From NCBI GenBank assembly GCA_034620365.1, contig JAQGEQ010000192.1:1793001-1857000 (forward strand): 64,000 nucleotides of DNA. Reading direction: 5' to 3'. The notes under the pieces were generated by a model. It had not been told where the DNA came from, did not search any database, and worked only from the letters and a program-made list of their open reading frames with translations. This DNA comes from Pegea sp. RAD2-039 (Eukaryota; Chordata; Thaliacea; Salpida; Salpidae). Positions 32,567 to 45,124 of this stretch are shown here, one piece after another; positions within the stretch are counted from its first letter, which is position 1; each line of letters begins with the position of its first letter. A program made the translations under genes and the position numbers.

Positions 32567-35500
32567 TGTCGTTCATATCATGCCCTTGAAAGCTCACAAT
32601 GGTGTCACTTCGTAGATACTAATGCAGATTGCTCTATGGATGAGGGATTTATCAATTATATTCGTAAAGCATTTTGTGATTTTTCACCACAACTACTACC
32701 TCTGATTGCCACTGTTTATGTTAGTTCTTTTTTTCATTTACTTTTGTAAACATTAAAAGATGATTCTGTGAACTTTATTTCTTTAAGCTTTAAATACTTG
32801 TTTACTTTTAGGCTTTATGGCTAACGCTACTATTTGCTGGCTTGGGAACTATTGCTGAACAATTGTCAGTAAATTTTCTTTTAATCACTACACAGTAAAT
32901 TTTAATCTATTTTTTGTAGTTTCTGTCCAAACTTGGAGTTTATTGCATCAAATCTTAAAATGAGCCAAAATATTGCAATATCCTTGAAGATATAAAATAA
33001 TAATTTAATTAGTTATGTCAAAAAACTTTGTTATTTCTTTAACTGTTGTATACGGTATGACAATTGTAGCATTTGGCAACGGAGCACCCGACATATTCAG
33101 TGCAATAGCTGCTTTTAGTAATAAAAATCCAGCGGTCGCTGATGTTGCTGTTGGTGGTTTATTAGGTGCAAACTTTACTATCAACTACAAAAAACCAATC
33201 CAATTTGCAAAGTAGGTGCCGCTGTGTTACTGACTACTGGTGTTATTGGTATGGTGACCATAGTAAAAGATTTCGATGTCGCCAAACGACCGTTCCTTCG
33301 CGATATTATCTTCTTTCTTGCTGCCACATATTGGACTTTTTATTTAGTTTATAATGGAGAAATCAATCTACAACATAGCCTTGGTGCTTATCCTTTTTCG
33401 TTTGATTATCGTTAATTTTTTACTTATTTTTTACTTAAATACTGCAAACAGCTATGACTGAATAAACTTTTGATTTTTTAGGTTTTCTTGGATTATATTT
33501 CTTCTATGTAATATTTGTTGTAGTAGGACGTTTCATAAACCAAAAACTCCGAGAGAGAGAAGAGATCTCTGAAGATCCTACAGAGAGGTAGTTAAAATAT
33601 TCCTTGATTCAATTCAAGTGATCTTGATTTTGTAATTATTCTTTTTGTTTGTAGAACTAACCAGCTAGATACAGGAGACTGGAACGACATCACTGTCAAC
33701 TATACTCATGGTAATGACTTGCTCTTATATTTAGCATTCTATTGCAGACTTATTTTATTTGAACCTGTTTTTGTGGATATGCAGTTTCGATATTTTAGTG
33801 TTTGAAGTTTGGTTGTTCACACTAAAAACAAATATTTATTCATTTAATTGTTTTTCTTTGATAAGAATATTTTCCTGATTTTGTAGTCAATAATTTGAAC
33901 AAATGAAATTGTTTTTATTTTCAAATCTACATCAATTAGGTCAATTAATTTTATTTGAAATTATTTATTCAATTTCAAGATAATATTCAATTGTATTTAA
34001 GCAAAAGTTATGTTTAAACACAATTTATTTTAAATAAACCCAAAATTGTTGTTAAAATTAACTATAAAGTTTTATAAGGGAATAATAATGTTATTGATAA
34101 AACATTATTTATCAGTTAATAATTTATTAAAGCTTCAACATTATCTGTTTTCAAGTTTTGTACCCATTTGTACATTGCTAAAAATACATTTTTTAATTTG
34201 ATATATGAAAAGTATATAAAGTAATTTCATTGTGTGAACTAATTTTATTTGAATACTCGAATTTAAAAACATCTTAACTTAAAACTCATCTAGTTGATGG
34301 AAAAGCTTTCTTAAAAGTGAGATTTTAGATGATCGATTTAACACTTGTTCATCAAATGATCTTTTCTGGCTTTTGTTATCTAAATACATTTAAATAACTT
34401 CAAAACTAAATTTGTTAATATTTTTTCTGTATTAATAATATTTTTTCTGTATTAATAATATTTTTTCTGTATTAATAATATTTGGTTTTTATGTGAGAGT
34501 TTTTGTTTAAGGAGTAGATACTACTTATGAAGAAATAAAAGATGACCCTGAAGAACTAAGATCAGTTTTTTCTCAATTGATTAGTGGTTTAAATCCAGTT
34601 GATCTTCAAGATTGGAAAGACTCAAATATTATGTTTCGAATAGTTATTATCTTACAAGTAAATTGTTCACGTGCTTCCTATTTTTTATCTGAAAGCTATT
34701 TGTCATCAAATTAGTGGTTTATATTGAAAAAATTTGTGATTTTGATAATTCATAAATAATCTATTCATCACCAAAAAAAACTTTTTAGAATTAGAGTAAA
34801 TTCTAAATTAGTTGAGACTAGTTTTAAAAGATTAATAGTAAATCCCATAAATAATATTACTAAAAAAGGCAAACTCATTTCTAAACAGATACCTTGGGTT
34901 CTATTAAGTAAATTGACGGTACCGACAGTTTTGCTGAATGAATCACGCTATGGCTGGAATCGGCCAGTCACTTCCCTGTCACTGTTCATTGCACCTTTAT
35001 TCTGTTCGTTTGCAACTAAAAGTAAATATTTGTTTTGCATCAAACTGAAATTTCACAGATAGGAAATTTTTTATAGGTTTTGATGTTACTTTTAATGGAG
35101 TTTTTCCATTATGGGCTTTAATGATTCTTATTGGAGCTTGTTTGTCTCTAATTACGTGGTTTCAATCAGATTCTACAAACCCACCCACATTTCTTCCAGT
35201 ATGTTAGACTAGTTTTTAAAAAAAATAGTCAAAAACAAATTTCAATTTATAAATACTTTAAAAATTCACCAGCTTCATTTACTTTAATCAATTAATTCTA
35301 ACTTTCATCAAACTAAAAATGATTTAAAGAAAACTAACTATTCTAGCTAGATTTGCTTTAAGACTTTTACAAACCATCTATATATCTCAGCATCAAAACA
35401 TTTCAATTTTGCAGGCATTTGCTTATATAGGATTTGTAGTTTCTGTAATATGGATATACACTCTTGCAAATGAAATGGTTAATTTGATCCAAACTTTAGG

Positions 35501-36133
35501 AGTTTTTCTTAATGTAACAAATGTCATAATGGGTCTGACGTTTCTTGCTTGGGGTAACTCTATTGGTGATGCAGTTTCAGATTTGACTCTTGCAAAACAA
35601 GGTTATCCACGAATGAGTTTTTCAGCTTGCTTTGGTGGACCGTTATTCAGTATCCTATAATCTGATAAATAAGTTATTACTGCTCTCACAATTAAGCAAT
35701 TACTAATTTATATGACATTCAAAGAAATAGGTTAAGTAATATGAAGCTATATTTTAAGAAATTATTTTCCTTAACAAGAAATTTTGTAAGATATTTTATT
35801 CGGTGTTGGTTTATCTTGTACAATTGCAATAATTAAAAACGGACGCCCGGTGAAGGTTGGTATAATTTCATATATGGATCTATTTAAACAAATACTAATA
35901 ACTTAAAATGTTGATCAAATAAATAATTGGTATGATTTTTATGTTTATAGTTGGAATTTACATCTGTACAAGCTGTTATCTGCACTGGAATTCTTTCTAG
36001 TCTCTGTATTTCCTTAATAGTTGTGCCAATGAGGAATTTCAAAATGACCAAATCTTACGGAATCTTTCTGATAATTTTATATATTATTTTTTTGATTATA
36101 GCTATTTTAACTGCTGTTGGCGTTATTCCTTGA
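32567..36133 (+). CDS. SLC8B1: Mitochondrial Na+/Ca2+(Li+) exchanger NCLX
   Basis: Inner-membrane exchanger that extrudes matrix Ca2+ (family knowledge). Thirteen exons: 32567-32719, 32812-32864, 32920-32977, 33054-33165, 33216-33383, 33482-33587, 33655-33710, 34512-34657, 34889-35021, 35077-35198, 35415-35649, 35791-35855 and 35951-36133. Lengths total 530 codons with every phase matching. It parallels human NCLX throughout: N-terminal FVDTNADCSMDEGFINYI, FFCPNLEFIASNLKMS, alpha-1 repeat GMTIVAFGNGAPDIFSA, PFLRDIIFFLAA, the hydrophilic loop with LNPVDLQDW and RYGWNRPVTSL, then alpha-2 GLTFLAWGNSIGDAVSDLTL and YPRMSFSACFGGPLFNILFG. The GNGAPD and GNSIGD motifs are the Ca/Na ligands. Two introns are U12-type (32978-33053 and 35650-35790). 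The 5' coding exon with the leader is not firmly identified. Confidence 0.94.
32978..33053 (+). other. SLC8B1: U12-type AT-AC intron in NCLX
   Basis: The intron begins ATATCCTT, the exact U12 5' splice-site consensus, and ends TATAC. TTCTTTAAC at 33035-33043 matches the U12 branch-site consensus TTCCTTAAC, 10-11 nt before the acceptor. Splicing restores NIA|GMT, aligning with human NVA|GVT, so the boundaries are independently confirmed by protein homology. A GT-AG alternative does not preserve this alignment. Confidence 0.93.
34415..34484 (+). repeat. 20-bp tandem repeat, about 3.5 copies
   Basis: Unit ATTAATAATATTTTTTCTGT repeated without change in NCLX intron 7, close to the acceptor of exon 8. 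Confidence 0.95.
35650..35790 (+). other. SLC8B1: U12-type GT-AG intron in NCLX
   Basis: The donor GTATCCTA matches the U12 GT-class consensus, and a perfect branch site TTCCTTAAC sits at 35767-35775, 16 nt before the AG at 35789-35790. Splicing gives PLF-N-ILFGVGL, aligning with human IIFNILVGVGL, where the Asn codon is split by the intron. Confidence 0.92.
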
Positions 36134-38731
36134 ATCGTTTATTGATTTTAATTTCTATCTTTGCAAAATATTTTTTACGTTTATTAAAAAATATGTTTAA
36201 GTTTATGTTTAAATATGTTTTAAATACGTTTAAATATGTGTTTAATATGTTTAAGTTTATTTAAAAATAAAATTATGAAAAATTTCAAATTTAGTAATGA
36301 GGTCAGACCCTAAAATTTAGTTGGCTTGCTATTGAATTTTTTTTATCTATGTATAAATAGGTCAGAAACCAATAAATTTGATTTAAAAATTAATTTTCAA
36401 AATCATTTTAATTTAAACCACACTGGATATTAGTTGTTTAAAAAAGTTTTAATTGATATTGTGTGAAAATAAAATATAAAGAAAAACAATTAAGTTAAAT
36501 TCAAAAATTATATCTAAAAATGTCTTTAAATTATTACCTTATAATGAAGTTAAATATGCTTTTAAAGTTTAAAAATTCTTTTATTAGTTTCGCAGTTGAT
36601 ACTAACTATCATGAATCATTTTTTTAATTTAATTTTTTTATAAATATAGATGATTCTACAAATGTTTTTCTGATTTGTTTATACATACAACAATTTAAAA
36701 CTATCACAAACTTCAAGTCACATCTCTTACATAAGTTTTTGAACATATAAAAGTACAAAAGAAATAAAAATATTTTTGTAGACTCTTAATATTTAAAAAA
36801 GCAGCATGTCAGTTTATTACTATATCTTGTATTTTATATATTACATTTTTTATAATCTAATATAAATAAGAAATCAGCGTAGCTGATAAGTTTAAAAAAT
36901 AGCAACAAATTTTACTGAAGTACCTAAAACCTTACAAGTTTTAATTTAATGAGATATTAAGGTTTTAAAACATTTTGTCAGTCTTGGCTTGTTTTACATG
37001 AAGAACTCGATTTGGTATTTGCAAAATTTAATCTAGTTAATTTATATCTATGCTATAAACTAAACTTGATTAGTTATTTTTTCAAATCAGCAATAAGAAG
37101 GATATGAAATTTATAACTTTTAATTATACATTAAATATATAAATTAAATTTCTGTTATAAATCATTAAAGTTAGTTTTAACAAAATTAACTTTATTTGCA
37201 ATTTATTTAATGCTATACTTAGATTTCAAAATAAGTAATATAACATACTGTTGAAACTTTATATTATACTTTTAACAAATTAAAAATATTCACAGAAACT
37301 GCAATAAAATTTAACTTTCAAAAGTTTATAGCGAATTTAAAATCAAAAAATTTTACAAATCTTTTACTACATGTTTATAAACTTTTCTAAAGTTAGCCAG
37401 TAACGATAAAATATTCAAATTAAATAACAAGTTTTGTTGATTAAAAGACAGTAATAAAATTTAAGTAATAAAATTAAGTGAATTGTTTGATCTATTTTGA
37501 CTGAAAAATTTCAATATTTTCAAGTAATTGCATATGACAGGCGAAACTGCAAAAACCTTAATATATCTACAGAGATAAGCTTTCACAAGGTTGATAATAA
37601 TTCTATAACTTCTCCAGAAGCTGCAAAAATATTTGTATATCAAATATGATTTCTACAGTGTCTTGAAATTATACTTTTGGTACTAAACCTTTAAACTTAC
37701 AAGCCAATGATGCCAGCAAAGTTTTTCAGCACAGTTATCAATAAATAAAAAACTTTTATGACTTTTATGTAAATTTTAACGGTTGTTTAAGTCATTAAAC
37801 TTTAAATTTTATATTATTAGCTGCTTGGTTAAAATAACAACAACATCCAAACTCTTTATTATTAACAGTTAGAATTTTTACGATTTCTAAATAATATAAT
37901 TTATTTTTGTACACATTTAGTTACTAAATAATTAATGAAAATTTTAGAAAAATAGATAGAATGAAATTGTTTGTAAAGTGAAAAGAAATTTTAATAACAA
38001 AATTAACTAGAGCAGTTTTTGAATTAATAAACAAATAAAAATATTTTTGATTTTTTGAAAGATTTCTTCTTGTCTGGTCAACAAAAAGATAACTTTTTAG
38101 AGAACATAAATAGATGAGAACAAAGTCAAGATTGATTGCAAGATGTTTCCCAAATCAAAAACTATGATGAAATGTTATAACAAACTAACAGAAATAAATT
38201 GGTTTTAATTTGTAACTACTATCATTCATTTAACATCAGTAAGTTACCTTAATATTAAAGATTGTTTCAATAAAACTGTATTTAAACTTTATTCATAGAA
38301 ATAACAATCTTATTTATAGATTTTTACACTAACAAACAATTTTCGTTCCAAAATATTTCAAGATAATCAAATTTAGAAATAAGCATCAGGACTATATACA
38401 CAATTTCAGTTTATATGCTTAAAAGAAAATACAATTTCGCTAAAATATTGTTACTTATTTAATTATTTGTAAACATCACTTTTATTATATGAATAAAATT
38501 TCTATTTTTATCAATTCTATTTGCTAATTACAAGAAAATTTTCATGATTTTTCAGAAATAAAATTGTGATGATTAAATTTCTAAATAATAAAGTTGTAAC
38601 ATCAAAACATCTTAAGTGACAGTTTCAGTAAAAATTGTAGAATTCTTCTGACAAAAAGTTCTGTAATTAGATGAAAAATAAAAAAGATAAAGCCACTACA
38701 AATTTTATTAGAAATAAATTTTGCAAAATTT
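36134..38731. other. AT-rich spacer between convergent NCLX and calmodulin-like genes
   Basis: Contains repeated TATGTTTAAATATGTTTAA-like motifs just after NCLX (36190-36260) and long A+T runs. No gene, RNA or recognisable transposon. Confidence 0.45.
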
Positions 38732-39319
38732 CTAAAAATTTAAAGCTTCCGGGTCGGCATCAAATACCAACTCAACAAACTTATCATATCTAACCATGCC
38801 GTCTGCATTAGCATCTGCGTATCGAATAAGTTCGTCGACCTCAACTTCACTAAGCGCCTCACCGATACTAGTGAGAAGATGCCGGAGTTTAGAAGTTGCA
38901 ATAAATCCGTCATTATCTTTATCAAAAGTTCGAAAAGCTTCACGGACTTGTTGATGAGTTGGAGGAGATCTCTGTACGACTTTTTTCATCTGAATAAGAA
39001 AATCATCTTCGCCAATCCAACCTAAACGTTCAGGATCTGCATCATCTAGCATAACTTTCAACTCATGTTCAGTGGGAGTAAATCCCAGAGATCGTATACA
39101 TGGTCCAAAATCTTTATGTAGCATCGGAGTTACATCATTTGGAATATAAGCTTTATATTTCGTTCGAAACTGCATCCTTTGTTCATCAGTCAATTCTGGC
39201 AATTTCTCTTTTTTCTTCTTGTCAGCAAAAGATTCATCTTCTTTGATACTTGAAGCCAATAGCTTGTCTTCTTCTTTGCTATCTTTACGAATTCTCGAAC
39301 TACCTTCTTCGTCGACCAT
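38732..39319 (-). CDS. Calmodulin-like EF-hand protein with altered Ca2+ loops
   Basis: Single-exon, 195 aa: a charged N-terminal extension (residues 1-45, rich in Lys/Glu/Ser) followed by a calmodulin/troponin-C-type four-EF-hand body. EF3 loop Asp133-Lys144 (DKDNDGFIATSK) and EF4 loop Asp169-Lys180 (DANADGMVRYDK) keep ligands 1, 3 and 5 and the Gly at 6. Both have Lys at position 12, where a bidentate Glu is normally essential. EF1 lacks a recognisable loop, and EF2 (DADPERLGWIGEDD) is irregular. Ca2+ binding is therefore expected to be weak or absent. The helices SIGEALSEVEVDELIRYADA follow CALML4/calmodulin patterns, so a structural light-chain-like role is possible. A 5' non-coding exon may precede 39319. 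Family assignment beyond EF-hand/calmodulin-like is not secure. Confidence 0.85.
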   Translation of the reverse strand: MVDEEGSSRIRKDSKEEDKLLASSIKEDESFADKKKKEKLPELTDEQRMQFRTKYKAYIPNDVTPMLHKDFGPCIRSLGFTPTEHELKVMLDDADPERLGWIGEDDFLIQMKKVVQRSPPTHQQVREAFRTFDKDNDGFIATSKLRHLLTSIGEALSEVEVDELIRYADANADGMVRYDKFVELVFDADPEALNF

Positions 39320-41945
39320 TTCTAGTCGTTTAAAAAAACAAATACGTCACTTATGAAAGACGCTCTTACATATAGAGCTTGACCTGAAAAGAAGAAAGTA
39401 TTTTTTTAAATTTGCCGCAACACACAAAGACTCGATCTTAAACCCATCCAAAGCACATCAGAATCACGCTATTGGGATCCAATTTTGATCTGTTTTAATG
39501 CAAAGCTGCCCCTGAATCTAAAACCAGTTCAGAACCGACTCACAAGCCGTTTACGTCATGACTGCTTGTTAGCTTACACGTCACACATTTAACTAACTAT
39601 AATTTCTCGCTATTGTTTGCGCGATTTTAGCGTGCCGATATGACGTCACTGTTTTTTACATCATAAGATAAGCCACGACAAAAAAAAGTGACAAAAGACG
39701 TACAAGTCAACTTTACGTGAGGATAATGGAGTGGCAAGTTACCGAATGACAAACTTTTTTCGGCAATCATGTATTCATAGATTTTCGATTTTAACTAAAT
39801 GACTGACACTCTGTTTTGATATTTCTGTGGAATTATTTTGTAGGCACAAGCTCAATTTTAGTTACAATGACAACTAATGTAGTGGTTTGAAATGTTAATC
39901 CTATGAAAAATGAAGTTTTTGTTGATCAAAGCTTTTTAGCCGATATTTAAAAGATGAATTTTCGCATGTTTTTAAAGTATGCAAAACAGAATAAAGCTTT
40001 TTTTGGATATATTTAAATCAAAAGTTATTAAATTAATCTTTTAATTAACACATGCGCTAAATTAATTTTAGAAAATTAGAAAGTGTTTGTAATAAGATGA
40101 TATATTTGAAGATAAAAACTTAATTTGGTTTACAAATTCTTATCAAGATTATCTATAATTAATGAAATAATTTGAATAAATTTACATTTAGTTTATGTAA
40201 TCCGCCAAATAATATTTTACAATTTAAAAAACATGTTTTAATTTAGTTGAAAATAGAGCACTAATCAAAATAACTTTATTTAGAAAAACTAAACTAAAAA
40301 ATTATAGTAAATCTATAAGATTATTCTAATTAAGTGTTCTAAGCACGAAAAAGCAATTTTTAAAAATGTAAATTTGTAGCAGGTTTTTTAAATACTTAAA
40401 TAACAAAAATATTTTATTGTATCTTTTAAGTATAGAATTTTATACAAGGTAAAATTACGTTCTTAAAAATAGTAGTTTTTTCTATAATAAAAGAATATAA
40501 CACAAAATAATACATTTTTTAATAATTTGCTACATAATTTAATTTAATGAAAGTTTTTTAATGTTTAAAAAAATAAGAGTTAACATCAAATAAAGCAATT
40601 TAAAAACTGTAGTTAGTGCAGTATTTAGTTGTTGTTAATTGTTATTGAAATTTTAACGCAGTGTTACCATTTGTTTAAAATATAACTTTGTTAAATAAGC
40701 TAAGTTTACCTATAAATAAGCATTATGGTTACATTATAAAAGATTATACTTAGCTTTTAAACATAGTTAATAGAAAGAAACTTTCAACTAGATAAACCCC
40801 AATAAATTTTAATCAGGTACTTATAAACTATATTTATTCAAATTATGTAAAATGTATTTATCTTCAAGGAAATTAACACCTTTAAGTTTACTAAAATATT
40901 AGGCACAATATTAGAAATAAAATTAGTCATAAGGATTGATATATTGATTCGAAGAAAAAACGAAAAAAACTAAAATTTTATATTAAATTACTTACTTCAT
41001 GGTTTAAACAGTAAGTTAAATTAAATGGTAATATTTTAACTTGGAGTGGTAAAATGCCTAAAAGCTCATAAAATCATCTTTAAGTCAAAATATTAACAAT
41101 GAATACTGAAAAAATTATATGTGAAAATTTTAAGGTAGTTGTTCTGATTGATTAATCGGCATTTGATATGTTGAAAGTAATATTCATACCGTCAGAGCTG
41201 ATAACGTTGTGCTCAATCACAGATAAAGCTGTTGTTCCGACATCAGTAAATTTTTATCTATAACATATAAACAATTAATAAAGTTGATAAAAAGAATTTT
41301 CAGTTTAGCTTGTGTTATTTCTGTTCAACTTGTAATGACTTTTTATTTTCAATTTATAAAATCGTATTTTCTTAATCTGAAATATAAAATCTATTCACTT
41401 AGTTATTGATTTATAGAAGATAATTTATTAATGCAGAAAACATTACCTGTTTGCCCTAAAAATAAATGTTTTATTTATATATCAATTACTATATTTATGG
41501 TTAATTTCATTTAAGTAACAGTATTGAATATGTTTTAAGAATAAAACTGATTGAAGCATTACAATAACTATTTCCTGTCTCAGATCAAACCATTATACCA
41601 GGCTCTTACAATAAATTATATATATAAAGTTTTATAAGCTGCAATAAGATACATTTAATTGTTATCTCAATGAATTATTTTCAGGAAACTACGGATTTGC
41701 TTTGAAACTTGAAGTAGAACTCATGTGAAGAAAACAAAGTATGCAGGTAACTGATACTTGACACTAATGGCGCCAAAGAGAATTCAAGAAAAAGGAATAT
41801 TTTAGTATAAATGTTTTACAATTTTTATGAATTTCATAGTTCAAGAATTTTAGTTTATTCACATAGGAGAAATTTGCAATTTTATTTTTTATTGAATTAA
41901 GACGATTTGAACTCTGAGAAACTTGTAAAAAAGACCTCCTTGAAA
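39320..41945. other. Intergenic region between divergent calmodulin-like and FGF genes
   Basis: 39320-39760 has higher G+C than its surroundings and contains TGACGTCA at 39641-39648; it is likely the promoter of the minus-strand EF-hand gene. 39900-41690 is very A+T rich. The bases before 41946 should hold the FGF 5' UTR. No other gene seen. Confidence 0.45.
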
Positions 41946-44900
41946 ATGCGATTTTTGATCTTAATCTCACTAATTGTAGCAGTTTTTCTTTCCATATATC
42001 CAATATCGGCAAAAGATTTGCAAGTTTTTGATTACTCTGATCGTACTTATTCAAAGAAGAACCCGAATCAAATAAGACTTCATAAAAATATCCTTACTCT
42101 TTTAGAAAGAGCAATCTTTGGAAAGTCTAAAAAGAGAAAACGAAATAGACGCGGAGCAGTGAAACTGATGCTGCATCAGTGGAAAGACATAAATATGGAG
42201 ACTCTACAAGATTTTGTTGCAACATTTCCTAAGCTTCGTTGGCTTCTAGAACAAAATCATGATATAATTCGCAATTACATCACATCGGTAGCAAGTCTTC
42301 CTAGACGAGGAGGAGTGACTAGAAGACTTCGTTTATGGTGTCGGAGCGGTATCGGGTATCATCTAGAGATCAGTCGAAAAGGCAGAGTCGTTGCTAGGCA
42401 TCAACAAAGTCCTGATGGTAAATCGATTTTTTTTTCATTTTGTGGTTTTCAGGTTAGGTATCGAAATCGACAAATTGCTTGTTTGTTTTTCTTTTCGCGA
42501 TATAGTGCGGCGTGCGACTATTTTTAGTTTATCTCTTTTCATTTATCTGGCTTTTAATCTGAAAACTTGTTACGTGGGTATTTTCAACTTTAGTATTGTT
42601 CAAATGACAGATATTGAGGATTTTCTCAAAGTAATTTTATTAGGATATTGTTGGTTTATTCTAATAACGGTTTATCCTATTCATAACACTTTCAAATTTA
42701 TTTAATCATATAAAGAAAAAATATTATTGGCAATAGTAGTAAGATGCTAGTTTAATACAAAACATAATTACTTAAAAGATAATTTATTTTTCTTTGTAGT
42801 GTCTTATTAATGACGTAGCTGCATTTATAATTATAATAATATGTTGTTTTGAGATGACACTTTTTCAAGTTAATTATTTGTCGTTTTCTGTTTCGAGACT
42901 ATTTTACGCATGGTTGCATTTGTTGTTGTTTTAACGTCGTCAACGACAATTTCTCGGTAATAATTTTCGATTTCAAATAGTGTTGAAAGGATTTTATTTA
43001 AAATCGCTGTAAAGTCAAATTCACAGACGTTCTATAAACATGAACCAATGTGAAAACAAAAGTTTACTCAGTGATTTAACTTAATTGAGCCTATACGATG
43101 GGAAAAAATTGAAAACAAAAATATTATGTCAGGATCAAGACAGAACTCCAGTATCTGTTTTCATTTCTATAAAAATCAATCATTAAAAGACTCGTTTAGA
43201 GTATCTTGTTTGTTAGTGATTTTATTTATACTTTTCAAACCAAATAATAATTTGTAGGTCTTTTGGAGATGGTTAGTGTACGAACTGGAGTTGTTGCTAT
43301 TCGAAACTCAAAACGGAAATATATTTGCATGAATCGAAAAGGACGACTTATCTCAAAAGTAAGATTACCAACCGATTCAATAAATGAAATTCATTACAAT
43401 AAAATATGATGGGTAACATTTGAACCTAGACTGCTTCAACTTGTAGCTTCATTAAATGTGAAAGTCTTCACTAAATTTTCACCAAATACATCAATTTAGA
43501 TGTAAAGTAGAACGTTGTGGGTAATTTTCATAATAGATAGCTTCTGAATCATCATCAACCAGAAGATCAAAGTAGTTCAGATGAAACTCGATAAAATTAT
43601 GAAAATAATTGAGACGCATCGGTAAATTTAATATCCTTTTCAATTACGTCATCAAATCACGTGATTAAGATTAGTGACGAAGTTTTGAGAAGAGTTGTGA
43701 AGATATTTGATTTAAATAGCTTAACTCCAATTTCATTTTGGACGAAATGCTATTTATAGCCGAAAAAAAAATTTCAAAACATTAAAATCTGATGCAGTCA
43801 TATTTTCAAAAGATATTTTTATATTAATGACGTCATTTCAAAGATGATTTCAGGATGATGTCATCACACAATGTGTGTGATGCAACAAGAATGATTCAAA
43901 AAAACAAAAACATTTTTCTCTCGCTGCTATTGATAAAAGTACTACTTCTCAAAGAACAGCGTAAAAAAGGTCTTTAAATCTACCTAAGCCGACATTCGCT
44001 TCTTTCGGCTTTTCTAAAACTTTTGAATTATTTTAAGCCAGCTGCTGTCAAATTGAATGTTGTATCACTATCGTGGTTTTATTGTTGATGTTTTGTTGGT
44101 ATAAGACGTTTATTGTAGAATTTTGTTCTGAAGCCATAATGTTTTTGCTCCGTAAAATTTTAAGGTGAAAAATCTTTTTTTAAATACGCCAGAAAATTTT
44201 GAAAAAAACACGAACTGAATTAAAAGAATGTGGCTTTGATGATCTAAAATAAGCGTTGTAGCTCCCAGTTACTCATTGGCTGTTAGATCATGATGCTGAA
44301 TAAGCAGCAAACAGATTCACTTTTAACGGGGTTCAGTTTTCTTTCATCTTATTTTAGTAAAAGCAACTAGATTCTATTGTGATGGCTTATCACGTGTACT
44401 TTCCATTTGACTTTATCATCTTTCAGTTAATTTAAAAATCTTTTTGTCACTTATTACAACACGCAACCTCCGTTTCTTGAAACTGGACTTTATGTCTATA
44501 TGGTCTATTTGCTGTTTGTATCTTTTAACTTTTTGCAAACATCAATAACACTTTGAGCTACACATCAAACCACTTTCTATTAAAACTCAAACTAAAAAAA
44601 AAGTTGTTAAAAACAAACTAACAATTTTCACAGCTAAACTTGGTTCTTTTAATTAGTTAATTTTTATGAAATTTAAACTTTTGTTGCTTGACTAAAACTT
44701 TTGAATAATCCTTGAACATACTAAAAACTAAAACGAAACAGCCGTCTTTCAAGAGTACTTTAGCGTTTTTAAGTACTTCTAACTTCTTCTTACAAATATT
44801 AGTCTTTTTTCATACAAATAATGCACTAACGAAGAAAACAAAATTTGTGCAATGACATCACATATACAAACAGAAACCAAAATTTACTTTTTACTTTGTA

Positions 44901-45124
44901 AACACTTTTTTTGAATTCATTTTCAGGGAAAATTTCAACCTGAGTGTGCTTTTCGTGAACGAAGAGAAGCAAATAAGTTTGATACATACGCGTCAGAACA
45001 TTTCAGCGATCATGTCACAAGAAAAGGGTTCTATCTAGGAATTGCCCCAAATGGCAAGATCAAGCGCTTGAAAAAGTATTCTTGGTGGCAAAGAAGATCT
45101 CAATGGCTGCCCCGACCTCCTTAA
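41946..45124 (+). CDS. Secreted fibroblast growth factor
   Basis: Ligand for FGF receptor tyrosine kinases with heparan sulfate as co-factor (family knowledge). Three exons, 41946-42417, 43258-43358 and 44927-45124, encode 256 aa; the two introns sit at the standard FGF positions. The ATG at 41946 gives a clear signal peptide (residues 1-22, ending near ISAKD). Residues 60-70 (KSKKRKRNRRG) are a polybasic stretch with a furin-type motif before the beta-trefoil core, which begins about residue 126. Core landmarks: RLWCRSGIGYHLEISRKGRV, LLEMVSVRTGVVAIRNSKRK, YICMNRKGRL, CAFRERREANKFDTYAS and KGFYLGIAPNGKIKR, ending in WLPRPP. Two core cysteines are in the family positions. The GIGYHL block recalls FGF4/5/6, while the C-terminal LPRP recalls FGF9/16/20; I do not assign a subfamily. 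Intron 2 is 1.57 kb and contains TGACGTCA. Confidence 0.93.

Noticed and set aside
33015..33053. In-frame codons just upstream of NCLX exon 4 read as coding
   Set aside because: They are part of the U12-type intron; homology resumes exactly at 33054.
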